Positions 28,101 through 36,513 of a DNA stretch of 64,000 bases are shown here, piece after piece. Position 1 is the stretch's first letter. Each line of letters starts with the position of its first letter. The position numbers and the translations under genes are program-made. This DNA comes from Thalassospira marina (GTDB lineage: Bacteria > Pseudomonadota > Alphaproteobacteria > Rhodospirillales > Thalassospiraceae). Under the pieces are notes generated by a model, which saw nothing but the letters and a program-made list of their open reading frames with translations, did not search any database and was not told the DNA's origin. Where the stretch lies: contig NZ_CP024200.1 in NCBI RefSeq assembly GCF_002844375.1, forward strand, positions 171,501 to 235,500, given 5' to 3'.

Positions 28101-31100
28101 TCCTGACATCGCCTATCCCCGGGATTTCCGAGGTGATTGGCAATATGTCGATCCTTGATATGGCGCGTTCGGTTGGCGCGACCAGCGGGGGCGTGTTTGC
28201 CTTTATCGATACCCTCGATAACCTGATCGATCTGATTGATACGGTTAAGAAGTTCCAGCAGGATGCAGGCTCCAACGCTCTTGGTGCCGACTTCGGAACC
28301 TTCACCTATGACGGTGACACGGTTCTCCATAACAAGAATGGTGTAGAAAGCATCAACCTGACCGAAATCATCACGGGCAATTATGCGTTCGGTAACTATG
28401 ATGATCTGAAAACCAAATACGGTGTCGGTGGTCTGCTGGATGATCTGACAAAAGAGAGCTGGCATAACATCTTCCAGTTCCCGATCCTGACTGATAATAC
28501 CTTGCCGCTTAAACTGCTGGTGGGACAGACCGATGCTGTAGAACTGTTCAAGTTCGACCTGCCAAAATTCGATCTGGAATTCAGCCTCAGCAAGAGCTGG
28601 CCGTATCCGCTTTATCCGCCGCTTCTGATGCTTGATATCGGTATCGGTACCGATCTTAAGGCAACCTTTGACCTTGCTGGTGGCTATGACCTCAAAGGTC
28701 TGGAAGAATTCGTTGATAGTGGCGATCCGATTTCGCTGTTTGACGGCTTCTATATCACCGACCAGCATGATGGTGCCAAGGACCTGCCGGAAGTCGTTCT
28801 CAATGGTGAAATCTACGGTTCGGCCAGCGTCAAGGTTAGCGCGGGTATCGTCTCGGCATCTGGCGGCCTGAAACTGGCGCTGGGTACCACGATTTCGTTT
28901 GATATCAACGACCCGAACGATGATGGAAAACTGCGTGCGTCCGAATTCCTCGGACTTATGGAAATTTCCCCTGAATATCTGTTCGATATTCACGGTGAAC
29001 TTTACATTCGTGTCGCGGCGATTGCCGATGTGACGGCGCATCTTCTGTTCAAGGATATCACGATCTTTGAACTTGATATCACGATCTTCAAGGCAACCAT
29101 CTTTACCTGGGATCTCGTCGCACCAAGTGACCCGGTCCTGGCAACGCTTAATGATGGTGGTACGCTGACCATCAATATCGGTACCCATGCGGGTGACCGT
29201 CTTGTTGGTAACACCGAAGATGGTGATGAATCCTTCAAGATCACCCATATCAGTGGCGATGCCAATAACGAGACCATCAAAGTCGAGTTTAACGGCCACA
29301 GTCAGACTTTCTCGAACGTGCAGTCCATCGTTGCCTTCGGTGGTGCAGGGAATGACGAAATTATCCTGAGCGGCATCATGTCGAGTATGGTGCTCGATGG
29401 CGGTTCCGGTGACGACGTCATCCGTCTGGATGGTGTTGGCATTAACGGTGGCACTATGAGCTCGGGTAACGCTGTTATTCGTGCAGGCAAAGGCAACGAT
29501 ACCGTCTATGGCGGTTCGGGGAATGACAGCATTTATGGTGATACCGGTGATGATTATATCGTCGCGGGCGCCGGGAATGACTATGTCAATGCTGGCACGG
29601 GCAACGACACCATCTATGGTGGCACCGGCAATGACACCATTTATGGTGGGTCGGGTAATGACGATATCTTCGGTGAAGATGGCAATGACACCCTGTATGG
29701 TGAAAAAGGCCTCGACCTTATCGTTGGCGGAAAAGGTGACGATTACCTCAGCGGTGGCGATGGTTCTGACCGTATGTTTGGTGACGAAACCAGCTCGACC
29801 GCAACCAGCCTGACTCTCGTCTCGTCGTCGTCAGAAGGGGGTAATGACTCCTTGTTGGGCGATGACGGTGACGATTACATGTTTGGCGGTGCCGGCGCCG
29901 ATTATGTTAGCGGCGGCGACGGTAACGACATCATGTTCGGTGATACCGGTACAGTTACCTTTGATGTCAATGGCATGCTGGTAAATGCCAATACCGACGT
30001 TGCGCCTTCAATCGGTGGTGCCGATACACTGCTGGGCGGCGACAACGAAGATATTATCTTCGGTGGTATCGGCGACGACTTCATCAATGGCGGCAATCAC
30101 AACGATATTCTGCTGGGTGATACCGGTCTGGTTCAGGGTGCTGCTGGTGCTTCGACCCCAGGTCAGTATCTGGTCAAGGGTGATAATCGTGCGTCCGGTT
30201 CTGATACCATCAAGGGCGGTAGCGGTGACGATATCCTGATTGGTGGTTTTGGCTCTGATACCCTTTCGGGTGAAAACGGCCGCGATACCATAGGTGGCGA
30301 TAATATCAGCCTGCTGCGCAGCCAGCCCAGTACCATCCTAAACGTCATTTCTGTTGAAACGGTCGATGAAGGGCAGGGTTCTTCGGACGTCATTGACGGT
30401 GGTACGGGCACCGACATGCTGCTTGGCGGCGGAGGTACGGAATCTCTGTCCGTCAGCAATGGCGGTGATAATGTTGTTGTACTTGGTGATTTCATCACCG
30501 GCGGCACGGGTTCGGACCTTATTCTTGGCGATTACGGCAAGATCGAACCGTCAACCGGCCTGGGTGCAACCGTTACCGGCCGTGATGGCACCAATAGCGG
30601 TGCGGACCTGATCAATGCTGATAGCGGCTTTGACATTGTCATCGGCGGTGGCGGTAACGACACCATTGATGGCGGTGAAGGCAATGACACCCTGCTGGGT
30701 GATATCGGTACGGTTACGCGCGATAAGGTTGCACGCATTACCCGTGCGGAAACCACCAACGAAAATATTGGTGGTAACGACACCATCAATGGCCGCGATG
30801 GCAATGACGTGATCTTTGGCGGTACAGGTGCCGATACCCTGACGGGCGAAGACGGGCTTGATGTCATTCTTGGCGATCTGGGTTATGTCACCCCGGCTGA
30901 TGGTACGACGGCGGATATCGTTGCACGTAACTTCACCGATGGCGGCAATGACACCATTTATGGCAATGCCGGCAATGACGTTCTGATTGGCGGCGGCGGC
31001 GATGACCGCATTGAAGCGGGCGAAGGCAACAACCTGGTCGCCGGTGACAATGCTGAAGTCACGCGTAGTGTCTTTACCCTGCCGGAAGGCTCCGAAGATC

Positions 31101-34100
31101 CGCTAAGTGAACTGGCGGCTGACCCGGTACTGAAGTTTGAAACCGCAGAAGAAGCATCTGGCGGTAATGACTTCATCGTTACCGGTGCCGGTAACGATGT
31201 GATCCTGGGTGGTACAGGCGGCGACACCATCAATGCCGGTGACGGCAATGACATCATCCTTGGTGACCTTGGTGTGATTATCCCGGTTGGCAATGCCACC
31301 CCGGATGTGGTTGCCCGCAACGGTAACCTTGGTTCATCGAATAACGACACTATCACCGCAGGCGATGGCAACAAGGTCGTTATGGGTGGTTCGGGTAACG
31401 ACACCATTGTCATCGGCACAGGCGCGACCAATGGTGCAGGCTTCACCAACTATATCTCGGGTGATCTGGCCGAGCTGAAACGCGATAGCGAAGGCAACCT
31501 TGTCAGCTTTGAAACTGTTGACGAAAGCGTCGGTGGTGATGACACCATCACGACAGGAACGTCTACGGGCGATGATTTCATTCTTGGCGGCATCGGTGCC
31601 GATACGATCTATGGCTATAACGGTAACGACACGATCATTGGCGATCTGGGCATCGTCATTCCGGTTGGTAATGCCGGGCCGGACGTCATTGCCCGTAATG
31701 GCAGCATCGGTACCAACAATGGCGACCACATTTACGCTGATGATGGTAACAAGGTTGTTCTCGGTGGTTCGGGTAATGACACCATTGTCATCGGCACGGG
31801 TGCGACCAATGGTGCAGGCTTTACCAACTATATCTCGGGTGATCTGGCCGAGCTGAAACGCGATAGCGAAGGCAAGCTTGTCAGCTTTGAAACTGTTGAC
31901 GAAAGCGTCGGTGGTGATGACAACATCACGACCGGAACGTCGACGGGTGACGACTTCATTCTTGGCGGCATCGGTGCCGATACGATCTATGGCTATAACG
32001 GTAATGACACGATCATTGGCGATCTGGGCATCGTCATTCCGGTCGGTAATGCCGGGCCGGACGTCATTGCTCGTAATGGCAGCATCGGTACCAACAATGG
32101 CGACTACATTTACGCTGATGATGGTAACAAGGTTGTTCTGGGTGGTTCGGGCAACGACACCATCAAGATCGGCACGGGTTCCACTAGTGGTGCAGGTTTC
32201 ACCAACTATATTTCCGGTGATCTGGCCGAACTGAAACGCGATAGCGAAGGCAACCTTGTCAGCTTTGAAACTGTTGAAGAAACCGTAAGCGGTGACGACA
32301 GCATTGAAACGGGTTCAGGTGCTGGCATCGACTTCATTCTTGGTGGTATCGGTAAAGACACCATCACCAGTGGTAACGGCGATGATACCATCCTTGGTGA
32401 CCTCGGCATTATCGTGCCGAAGGGCAGCAGCGGTGCCGACGTCAAGGGCCGTAATGGTGACCTTGACGACGCAGCCGATGACGTGATTGATGCCGGTAAT
32501 GGCAACAACGTCGTGATTGGTGGTTCCGGTGCAGACGTCATCACCACCGGTACGGGGGCCGATTACATTTCTGGCGACCTGGCCGAATTGACCCGGAAGG
32601 CGGACGGAACGCTGGTTCTGTTTGAAACCGTTGAAGAAAACATTGGCGGGGCTGATACCATTTCCGCAGGTGCAGGCAATGACGTGGTTCTTGGTGGTCA
32701 GGGTGGCGATACGATCACAGCGGGTGCTGGCGATGATGCCATCATTGGTGATGCAGGTTCGCTCAAGCTCGACAATTCGCCGATCTATGTGATTGCGGAA
32801 AAGAAGGATTGGGAACTTGGAACCCACTTCACGCTTGAAACCCGCAATCAGGCCGTTGGTGGCAACGACACCGTTTATGGCAATGATGGTAACGACATTA
32901 TCATTGGCGGTTCGTTTGACGATTACATGGAAGGCAATGCCGGCAATGACGCCATCATTGGTGACCAGGGTGCCGCAACCTATCGCGATACCACCGATCG
33001 TCTTGAAATTCACACCAAGGAACTGCTGGCCGAAAATAACGGCAACGACACCCTTTATGGCAATGAAGGCAATGACGAGCTGATCGGTGGTGCCTTTGAA
33101 GATAGCCTGTTTGGCGGTGTTGACGATGACATCCTGATCGGTGACGAAGGCGAGGTTTATTATGGCTTCGTTCCGCGTGAAGCGGGCAAGGAATACCATG
33201 ACAGCCTGCCGCGTATGGCACGCTCGACGGAATCCTTCACCGGCCGTCACGATACCCTGGATTCAGGCAGCGGGGTTGACTTCATCCTTGGTGGTGAACA
33301 GCCGAACTTCATTGTTGCTGACCCGACGCTTGACCTGGTGCAGATCGAAAACGGCGAATTCCGCATCGATGAAACCCGTTTCTCGAAAACGGAATTCCCG
33401 GCCTTCCAGGGCGACCCGATCCTGCAGCCGCAGGCAGCCTATTTTGCCAGTGTCGATGAACGCAGCCCTGGTTGGCAGCCGCTGACAAGCACGTCTTCGC
33501 ACCAAACGTCATCTTCGGGCAGCCAGTCTTCGACATCGGGGCTGACAGCACTAGATCCGACCCGGACGACGGCGATTTTGCAGCCGACCGTTTCTGTTGG
33601 TCAGAATTCCGTGTTTGCCAAATCGCTGCTGCCGCATCCGATTATTCCGGCAAGCACCAGCACGCTGGTCAATACAACCATTGCCGAATTTATCGAGGGC
33701 GCAACGGTTCTTGAACCGGTCCAGCATTCGTCGACCTCGCAATTGGGTGGAACGCCGTCCGTATCGTTTGGTGGGCAGGTCAACACCCCGTCGGGTGCGA
33801 ATGATCAGCCTGCAGCGGGTCCGGCAAATGGTTCGGCATCGCAGGGGGCTGGAAATTCCGGTCCGTCGGCATCAGATGGTGGGGCAGGTAGTGCGCCTGC
33901 AGGGGCACCGGGTGATGCAGGTGACGTACCGGCAACGGCAGCACCGCAGTCTGACGGTGGCGATAATGGTTCAAACCAGGATGCACAGCCGCAGGATGGT
34001 GCATTCCTCTGGCTTGATGAAAATGGCCGTTATGTTGACTTTGCCGCACTGGCACCTTCGGGTGGCACATCGCTGGTCTTTGATGCTGAATCCGGCCTGT

Positions 34101-34207
34101 GGCTGAATGATGCAGCGGCCGATGGCGCACCGGTATTTGTGCCGGAACTGGCCGAAGGCATGACCAGCACGGCACCGGAAGCCGCACCGGTAATCAAGGC
34201 TGCATAA
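22106..34207 (+). CDS. Giant LEPR-XLL/RTX repeat surface protein (adhesin-like)
   Basis: 4033 residues from ATG 22106 (AAGG nine bases upstream). GTG 22079, behind a GGGGG tract, is an alternative start. The basic N-terminus leads into the LEPR-XLL-type motif E-P-R-I-L-L-S-A-D at about 42-50, a hallmark of very large repetitive surface proteins. There is no Sec signal peptide. Residues about 60-2380 are Asp/Asn/Ser-rich beta-type repeats, some resembling flagellar hook IN motifs. From about residue 2410 to 3740 come RTX nonapeptides (G-G-x-G-N-D-x-x-x, Ca-binding), with about ten consecutive at 29485-29780 and then clusters separated by F-E-T-V-D-E-containing spacers. The last ~270 residues are low-complexity Ser/Gly/Ala/Pro. 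Genes following it encode adaptors and a TolC channel, so secretion to the surface and a role in attachment are inferred. Confidence 0.9.
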   Translation: MRTIRKWVSNKRKHDRDAKVSHAAMLAAPIRTTRRLHVEPIEPRILLSADPLETKYADDISAALTQVENLLDNLEGHDLFADPLPMVVGTDDSSGAGAIADISDIFHQNLIDPLQNIISTITDNNGDGLSNLETDWQTFFQDSGYYSADDSSLTVNHSTVDGVEVYTVSMSQSIDREFSIGADDPTHDYNISLDTNGEMKLTFDINFTIKIDPNVDEASAVSFSLDALSLQSTVDQDLTGHTLTLGVIPFTVGGTANNSDDGGIHYSVKLNVADNGKLDNLSTSQLSSISNLNSYVTVSAANNGDANTVLASLPLTLQSDAAGISGIDVGNSPDITVTGHAVGLSEEVNVSMNSELQLLSNFDARDFLSILNNFVNVVDSIDQGDVLDASLPFTDGLTIGEAVDLAAKMQHIIDQLSSEVGVIGFDENQSATASDANSSVELESDVIDFGEHPFPDSGLTFVLTLDGQEVNLNILNVDPDPDVKGDEQPIDSIGDLVTAVSAALATSSVKDRVSVTQRDGKLVFVATKNDDNTAATLEIGSLAGKTSFSNIVEFSEQAGELLGFTGTASQMIDALNLRFIDGSIAMDIAYADSQTYSGDVNFDAGSALGSLDSLTGTGDITVKSALGISATLLFDMHALGSSVDWSSTTPALSELFDGNGIITAEDGQDDLQITLRDGSQLKIDVDPTWTVAELVSHLDALSNDLHVTLDTDTFRITFEDSSASTSDNAGDLGLNLGKNAYTDTTDSSPSAVLTGNIADDADFTAATAFILKVGKFAPVIVNIAADAGRTTAQGFADAVNAALQSIDVPSDELGVESKHYSDIVHVTVGSEDGKDVLEVATTMTNVINSDTKKISERNLLNSTLRLDAVDLTVTSINDSLVGLNLGIEGSNQANSSESISRITSSALHGDSYANHLGIQDMNAAVHIDMAITNLDATGRVGLIDFTADGTGSVSLNAVVSVDNTYTDYGTSNTHATTARDVLVAAYGDNTTIDSIADVHFSSGNGDQPYAQLSLTNVDVSGDVLDNVNVGTISITMDQLDSISDIQNLTPTVDLGGLADESIAALADLNVDNILAGLQNALEYISGKYAGSDLAKDLPLLGMSATDLLDFAADIKSKLLAFQDNPASGLGDLESALKTAFGMDANSDGIDVKLSGDALLIDINYSPASLSGKESLNLAIGDLAEQAGDQAVKDLLGGLEDVIDVNGTGLVDVTAAATVGLTLGFRLTQPENGTPATGTTVVGNVNGGQGIGTNASNKTDLSIKLANGESFEVDLDALITSGATVSDIIAGITQAATDAGIDNTELTIGIDANGSLVFTDLTTADASSISSGLDDLGLNSNDSSSVITGSLGNDFDPAAAFEFAISVNGAASVTIHLDADANRTTNDAFEAALQSALGKAFMSTEGVNGVDSSVPSYASLGNLISVSVNGSDQISLSADTDLLGGSATLQVSDVAVTSTQPGLVIKSINGSTAAEDLGIASTSTNVVDGVLTGNKLYADSNNERFFIDTDKTSVSFDVSVSASNLTFNTNFGATTGKVSGGSVTLGGLAGSAVAGQDGFGVSGPAHFQLTLNDEYNGSANDDRLYFNELDSNDIENIANVTSDVAVKADLPLTIGGVEFNPGVGVEASDYFGYGKVVAVTSADLGDSLDAGSILNNPGLLLNGLDYFLSQLEGQIESRLLELDLPFISDALGVTAEYFADLHEGLIDSIAEAIQDFQDDNPGLVVPTTTVVETALEAMLKQLGAVEGSDHNKDVDVIAVYDADIDEVRFSADIHWDFFDQAVALAEDLGISGLGIDISSGSVNLAIGMDFDFDFGMNASQGFFVDSSAIDELVVNFTVGFNGLDAEGQQGILNSDITNEASAFSGKITFDINPDQGNSVDNNIVSGDRAHDGRLTFGEVRSVSHLFNSRIDAEGQLDLNIHSSASGAAAGVGLPEIDHELFVDFDFHQQFGNGTAAVADYGSLEFRHVTMNLTGLINDILMPIFETIDSMLDPIRPLIEFLTSPIPGISEVIGNMSILDMARSVGATSGGVFAFIDTLDNLIDLIDTVKKFQQDAGSNALGADFGTFTYDGDTVLHNKNGVESINLTEIITGNYAFGNYDDLKTKYGVGGLLDDLTKESWHNIFQFPILTDNTLPLKLLVGQTDAVELFKFDLPKFDLEFSLSKSWPYPLYPPLLMLDIGIGTDLKATFDLAGGYDLKGLEEFVDSGDPISLFDGFYITDQHDGAKDLPEVVLNGEIYGSASVKVSAGIVSASGGLKLALGTTISFDINDPNDDGKLRASEFLGLMEISPEYLFDIHGELYIRVAAIADVTAHLLFKDITIFELDITIFKATIFTWDLVAPSDPVLATLNDGGTLTINIGTHAGDRLVGNTEDGDESFKITHISGDANNETIKVEFNGHSQTFSNVQSIVAFGGAGNDEIILSGIMSSMVLDGGSGDDVIRLDGVGINGGTMSSGNAVIRAGKGNDTVYGGSGNDSIYGDTGDDYIVAGAGNDYVNAGTGNDTIYGGTGNDTIYGGSGNDDIFGEDGNDTLYGEKGLDLIVGGKGDDYLSGGDGSDRMFGDETSSTATSLTLVSSSSEGGNDSLLGDDGDDYMFGGAGADYVSGGDGNDIMFGDTGTVTFDVNGMLVNANTDVAPSIGGADTLLGGDNEDIIFGGIGDDFINGGNHNDILLGDTGLVQGAAGASTPGQYLVKGDNRASGSDTIKGGSGDDILIGGFGSDTLSGENGRDTIGGDNISLLRSQPSTILNVISVETVDEGQGSSDVIDGGTGTDMLLGGGGTESLSVSNGGDNVVVLGDFITGGTGSDLILGDYGKIEPSTGLGATVTGRDGTNSGADLINADSGFDIVIGGGGNDTIDGGEGNDTLLGDIGTVTRDKVARITRAETTNENIGGNDTINGRDGNDVIFGGTGADTLTGEDGLDVILGDLGYVTPADGTTADIVARNFTDGGNDTIYGNAGNDVLIGGGGDDRIEAGEGNNLVAGDNAEVTRSVFTLPEGSEDPLSELAADPVLKFETAEEASGGNDFIVTGAGNDVILGGTGGDTINAGDGNDIILGDLGVIIPVGNATPDVVARNGNLGSSNNDTITAGDGNKVVMGGSGNDTIVIGTGATNGAGFTNYISGDLAELKRDSEGNLVSFETVDESVGGDDTITTGTSTGDDFILGGIGADTIYGYNGNDTIIGDLGIVIPVGNAGPDVIARNGSIGTNNGDHIYADDGNKVVLGGSGNDTIVIGTGATNGAGFTNYISGDLAELKRDSEGKLVSFETVDESVGGDDNITTGTSTGDDFILGGIGADTIYGYNGNDTIIGDLGIVIPVGNAGPDVIARNGSIGTNNGDYIYADDGNKVVLGGSGNDTIKIGTGSTSGAGFTNYISGDLAELKRDSEGNLVSFETVEETVSGDDSIETGSGAGIDFILGGIGKDTITSGNGDDTILGDLGIIVPKGSSGADVKGRNGDLDDAADDVIDAGNGNNVVIGGSGADVITTGTGADYISGDLAELTRKADGTLVLFETVEENIGGADTISAGAGNDVVLGGQGGDTITAGAGDDAIIGDAGSLKLDNSPIYVIAEKKDWELGTHFTLETRNQAVGGNDTVYGNDGNDIIIGGSFDDYMEGNAGNDAIIGDQGAATYRDTTDRLEIHTKELLAENNGNDTLYGNEGNDELIGGAFEDSLFGGVDDDILIGDEGEVYYGFVPREAGKEYHDSLPRMARSTESFTGRHDTLDSGSGVDFILGGEQPNFIVADPTLDLVQIENGEFRIDETRFSKTEFPAFQGDPILQPQAAYFASVDERSPGWQPLTSTSSHQTSSSGSQSSTSGLTALDPTRTTAILQPTVSVGQNSVFAKSLLPHPIIPASTSTLVNTTIAEFIEGATVLEPVQHSSTSQLGGTPSVSFGGQVNTPSGANDQPAAGPANGSASQGAGNSGPSASDGGAGSAPAGAPGDAGDVPATAAPQSDGGDNGSNQDAQPQDGAFLWLDENGRYVDFAALAPSGGTSLVFDAESGLWLNDAAADGAPVFVPELAEGMTSTAPEAAPVIKAA
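29485..33300 (+). repeat. RTX (hemolysin-type Ca-binding) repeat region
   Basis: The DNA is a degenerate 27-base repeat encoding G-G-x-G-N-D-x-x-x nonapeptides. A first block of about ten consecutive units (29485-29780) is followed by blocks of two to four units separated by 60-100-residue spacers. The spacers recur with the elements G-D-L-G, A-R-N-G and F-E-T-V-(D/E)-E. Such beta-rolls fold on binding extracellular Ca, which assists secretion of T1SS substrates. Confidence 0.9.
31366..32280 (+). repeat. 378-bp (126-residue) near-identical tandem repeat inside the adhesin
   Basis: The segment with G-A-G-F-T-N-Y-I-S-G-D-L-A-E-L-K recurs with a constant period: its G-G-T-G-C-A-G-G bases start at 31433, 31811 and 32189. 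The first two units are almost identical in DNA, and the third diverges after its F-E-T-V-E-E element. This indicates recent duplication in-frame and a site where copy number could change by recombination. Confidence 0.85.
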
Positions 34208-34264
34208 GCCTGAACGTTACGCAGTTATCGTGAATTTGTAAGTGAATGTAAGGATTTACACAGA

Positions 34265-34561
34265 ATGGCCGAGAACACCAAACCGCAAACCGGCGTCGCA
34301 ACGGATGCAGACCAGCGCAAAATCAACTGGGATGATTCCAACATGCGCAGCACCTATGCCAACGTTTCCAACGTTGCCAGCACGCGCGAAGAAGTGATGT
34401 TCCTGTTTGGCACCAGCCAGGTCTGGAGCAGCTCGCAGGATGACGTGCGCGTTCAGCTGAGCGACCGCATCATCATGAGCCCGTTTGCGGCAAAGCGCCT
34501 GAAAAAGATCCTCGACCACACGCTGGCCGAATATGAACGCGTTTACGGTAAACTTGGCTAA
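34265..34561 (+). CDS. DUF3467-family small protein
   Basis: 98 residues with AAGGA about ten bases before ATG and 57 bases after the adhesin stop. The sequence W-D-D-S-N-M-R-S-T-Y-A-N-V near residue 24, then T-R-E-E-V-M-F-L-F-G-T near 43 and R-I-I-M-S-P-F-A-A-K-R-L near 73, matches the DUF3467 pattern. There is no signal peptide or membrane segment, so it is cytoplasmic. The function of the family is unknown. Its position between the giant protein and its adaptors suggests a chaperone, secretion factor or regulator for the adhesin, which is inference only. Confidence 0.85.
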   Translation: MAENTKPQTGVATDADQRKINWDDSNMRSTYANVSNVASTREEVMFLFGTSQVWSSSQDDVRVQLSDRIIMSPFAAKRLKKILDHTLAEYERVYGKLG

Positions 34562-34644
34562 GGCCAGGTTTACCTGAGACTACTCTGTTTTGAGGGGAAT
34601 GGAGATGACTTGCGGGGGACTGAAAATCGGGGATTGGGGGCGTT

Positions 34645-36513
34645 TTGAACAATATTCCCGGTAACCCGCCAACTGGCGATGCATCGGGGTTTATCTCCCC
34701 GGAACTGTGGCGCAAGCTTTCATCGGCGCGGTCTTTTTCCGATCTGGCCGATGGATGGATCGATTTGTGCCAGGCCAACCTGGAACTTGTCCTGGGGGTA
34801 AAGCCAAGCGAAATCGTCGTTGCATTCAACAGTGCCGAAGGTGCCAACAGGCACTTTCGCGTCGCTGCCTATCGTGGTGCCGACAGCAAACCCGGTGCGA
34901 CGCTGACCCAGGTTGTTCAGCGCAGCCTTGTGGTCCGAAGCGGTGTTGCAACCACCAACCCGGAACTTGGTGCAGGCTATGTTTCAAATGTCATTTTCGT
35001 TGATGATGATTTGAAAGGTGCTGTTGGTGTTGTTTTGCCAACTGCCGATACCCAGCGTTTGAACCTTGCGATGCGTTGCCTGCAATGGAATGCCGCGTGG
35101 CTGGCGGGTTTCTGGCGTGGTGAACAATACCGCGATACCGCCGAAACCGTTGCCTTGCGCTATGGCCAGCATGCCAGTGCTGCCCTTCTTTCCTGCACAG
35201 ATATGGAAGCCGGTGCCACCAGCTGCGCCACCGTCATGGCCGATGACCTTGTTGCCAACCGGGTCACCATTGGCCTGGTTCAGGGGCGCCATGTCCGTAT
35301 TCTGGGGTCATCGCATACCGCATCTGTCACGCCCAAAAGCGACCGTGTGCATCTGATCGTCGATGCGATGCGCGAAGCGGTTTACGAAAATGCCCCGGTT
35401 CATTTCTCCGGTGCGGGCAGCAGTTCGCAAACCGCAACCGAAAGCCACGCCAAACTGGTGGAAGGTCGCGAAAAGGCCTGGGTTGGTTCCTGGCCGGTTG
35501 TGCTGCCTGATGTTGCCGATGGCGTCATCGTTGTGCAGATCGAATGCAACCTAGATCAAAGCCTCCGTGTTCAGGCCCTGGGGGGTGTTATTACCAACCT
35601 GGTTGCGCCTGCTTTTGGCCTGCAAATGGCAGCAGCGCGCAGCAGCCTACAACGTTTTTACCGGCGTGCAAACCGGGCGATGGGCTGGGTATTTGGCCTG
35701 CATCATACGCGGATCAAGGCAGTCGCTGCTCTGATCATTTTGTTGTTTGCCGCCAGCCTGATCATTCATATGCCCTATCGCGTCAGCGCCGAGACCGAGG
35801 TTGAAGGCCTTGTTCAACGTGCAGTCCCCGCACCCTTTGATGGTTTTATCGCCGAGGGGCTGGTGCGTGCGGGGGATGTGGTTCAGAAGGGCGATGTTCT
35901 GGGGCGCATGGAAACGCGCGAACTGGAACTGCACCGTTTTGAATTGCAAAGCTCGATCGTGGAAAGCCAGCGCAAGATTGAAGCAGCCACTGGCGAGCGT
36001 GACCTTTCCGAGGCCCGCATTTTGCGGTCCCGCATGCAGCAGGCCATTTCGGAACTTGAACTGGTGAAAAGCCAGTTGGCGCGGACCGAATTGCAGGCCC
36101 CCTTTAGCGGTTTTGTCATTGATGGGGACCTGTCGCAAAAAATAGGGTCCCCGGTCAAGGAAGGCGATGTTCTGTTTGAACTCAGCCCGCTTAACCAGTA
36201 TCGCCTGAAATTGAAGGTCAATGAAAAGGACATTCGCCATATTGCCGTTGGGCAGGATGGCGCCTTGTTGCTTCATGCACGGCCCAACAGTGTTAATGAA
36301 ATTACCATTGACCGTATTTCACCGATTTCCGAAGCCAGCGACGGTGAAAACTACTTCAATGTCGAAGCACTGCTGGTGAATACACAGCAGGATTTGCAGC
36401 CTGGTATGCGCGGTGTGGCCAAGGTTAAAACCCAGCCCCAGTCGGTTTTCTGGATTTATACCCATCCGCTTTGGGACTGGATGCGTCTGCAATTGTGGCG
36501 GGTCATGCCATGA
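34645..36513 (+). CDS. HlyD-like membrane adaptor with N-terminal GAF-like domains
   Basis: 622 residues from TTG 34645 (GGGGG upstream). Residues 1-355 are soluble and resemble two GAF-like sensor modules (A-F-N-S-A-E-G-A-N-R-H-F-R-V-A-A-Y-R near 55; A-A-L-L-S-C-T-D near 177). One membrane helix lies at about 359-378. The periplasmic part is a membrane-fusion protein: lipoyl half-motif A-P-F-D-G-F-I-A-E-G near 396, an alpha-helical hairpin about 430-480, second lipoyl half A-P-F-S-G-F-V-I near 485, then a beta-barrel to about 600. Ordinary HlyD proteins lack the large cytoplasmic sensor part. It overlaps the M50 gene (ATGA at 36510-36513). It is probably the inner-membrane adaptor of the exporter. 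Confidence 0.85.
   Translation: MNNIPGNPPTGDASGFISPELWRKLSSARSFSDLADGWIDLCQANLELVLGVKPSEIVVAFNSAEGANRHFRVAAYRGADSKPGATLTQVVQRSLVVRSGVATTNPELGAGYVSNVIFVDDDLKGAVGVVLPTADTQRLNLAMRCLQWNAAWLAGFWRGEQYRDTAETVALRYGQHASAALLSCTDMEAGATSCATVMADDLVANRVTIGLVQGRHVRILGSSHTASVTPKSDRVHLIVDAMREAVYENAPVHFSGAGSSSQTATESHAKLVEGREKAWVGSWPVVLPDVADGVIVVQIECNLDQSLRVQALGGVITNLVAPAFGLQMAAARSSLQRFYRRANRAMGWVFGLHHTRIKAVAALIILLFAASLIIHMPYRVSAETEVEGLVQRAVPAPFDGFIAEGLVRAGDVVQKGDVLGRMETRELELHRFELQSSIVESQRKIEAATGERDLSEARILRSRMQQAISELELVKSQLARTELQAPFSGFVIDGDLSQKIGSPVKEGDVLFELSPLNQYRLKLKVNEKDIRHIAVGQDGALLLHARPNSVNEITIDRISPISEASDGENYFNVEALLVNTQQDLQPGMRGVAKVKTQPQSVFWIYTHPLWDWMRLQLWRVMP

Noticed and set aside
28067..29299. 410-codon ORF antisense to the adhesin gene (and others such as 22967-24016)
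   Set aside because: Arises from codon bias and repeats of the long coding gene on the other strand; no ribosome site or recognisable domain.
29485..33300. Regular short repeats considered as a CRISPR-like array
   Set aside because: The repeats are in-frame RTX nonapeptide codons, degenerate and without unique spacers of fixed length; no cas genes nearby.
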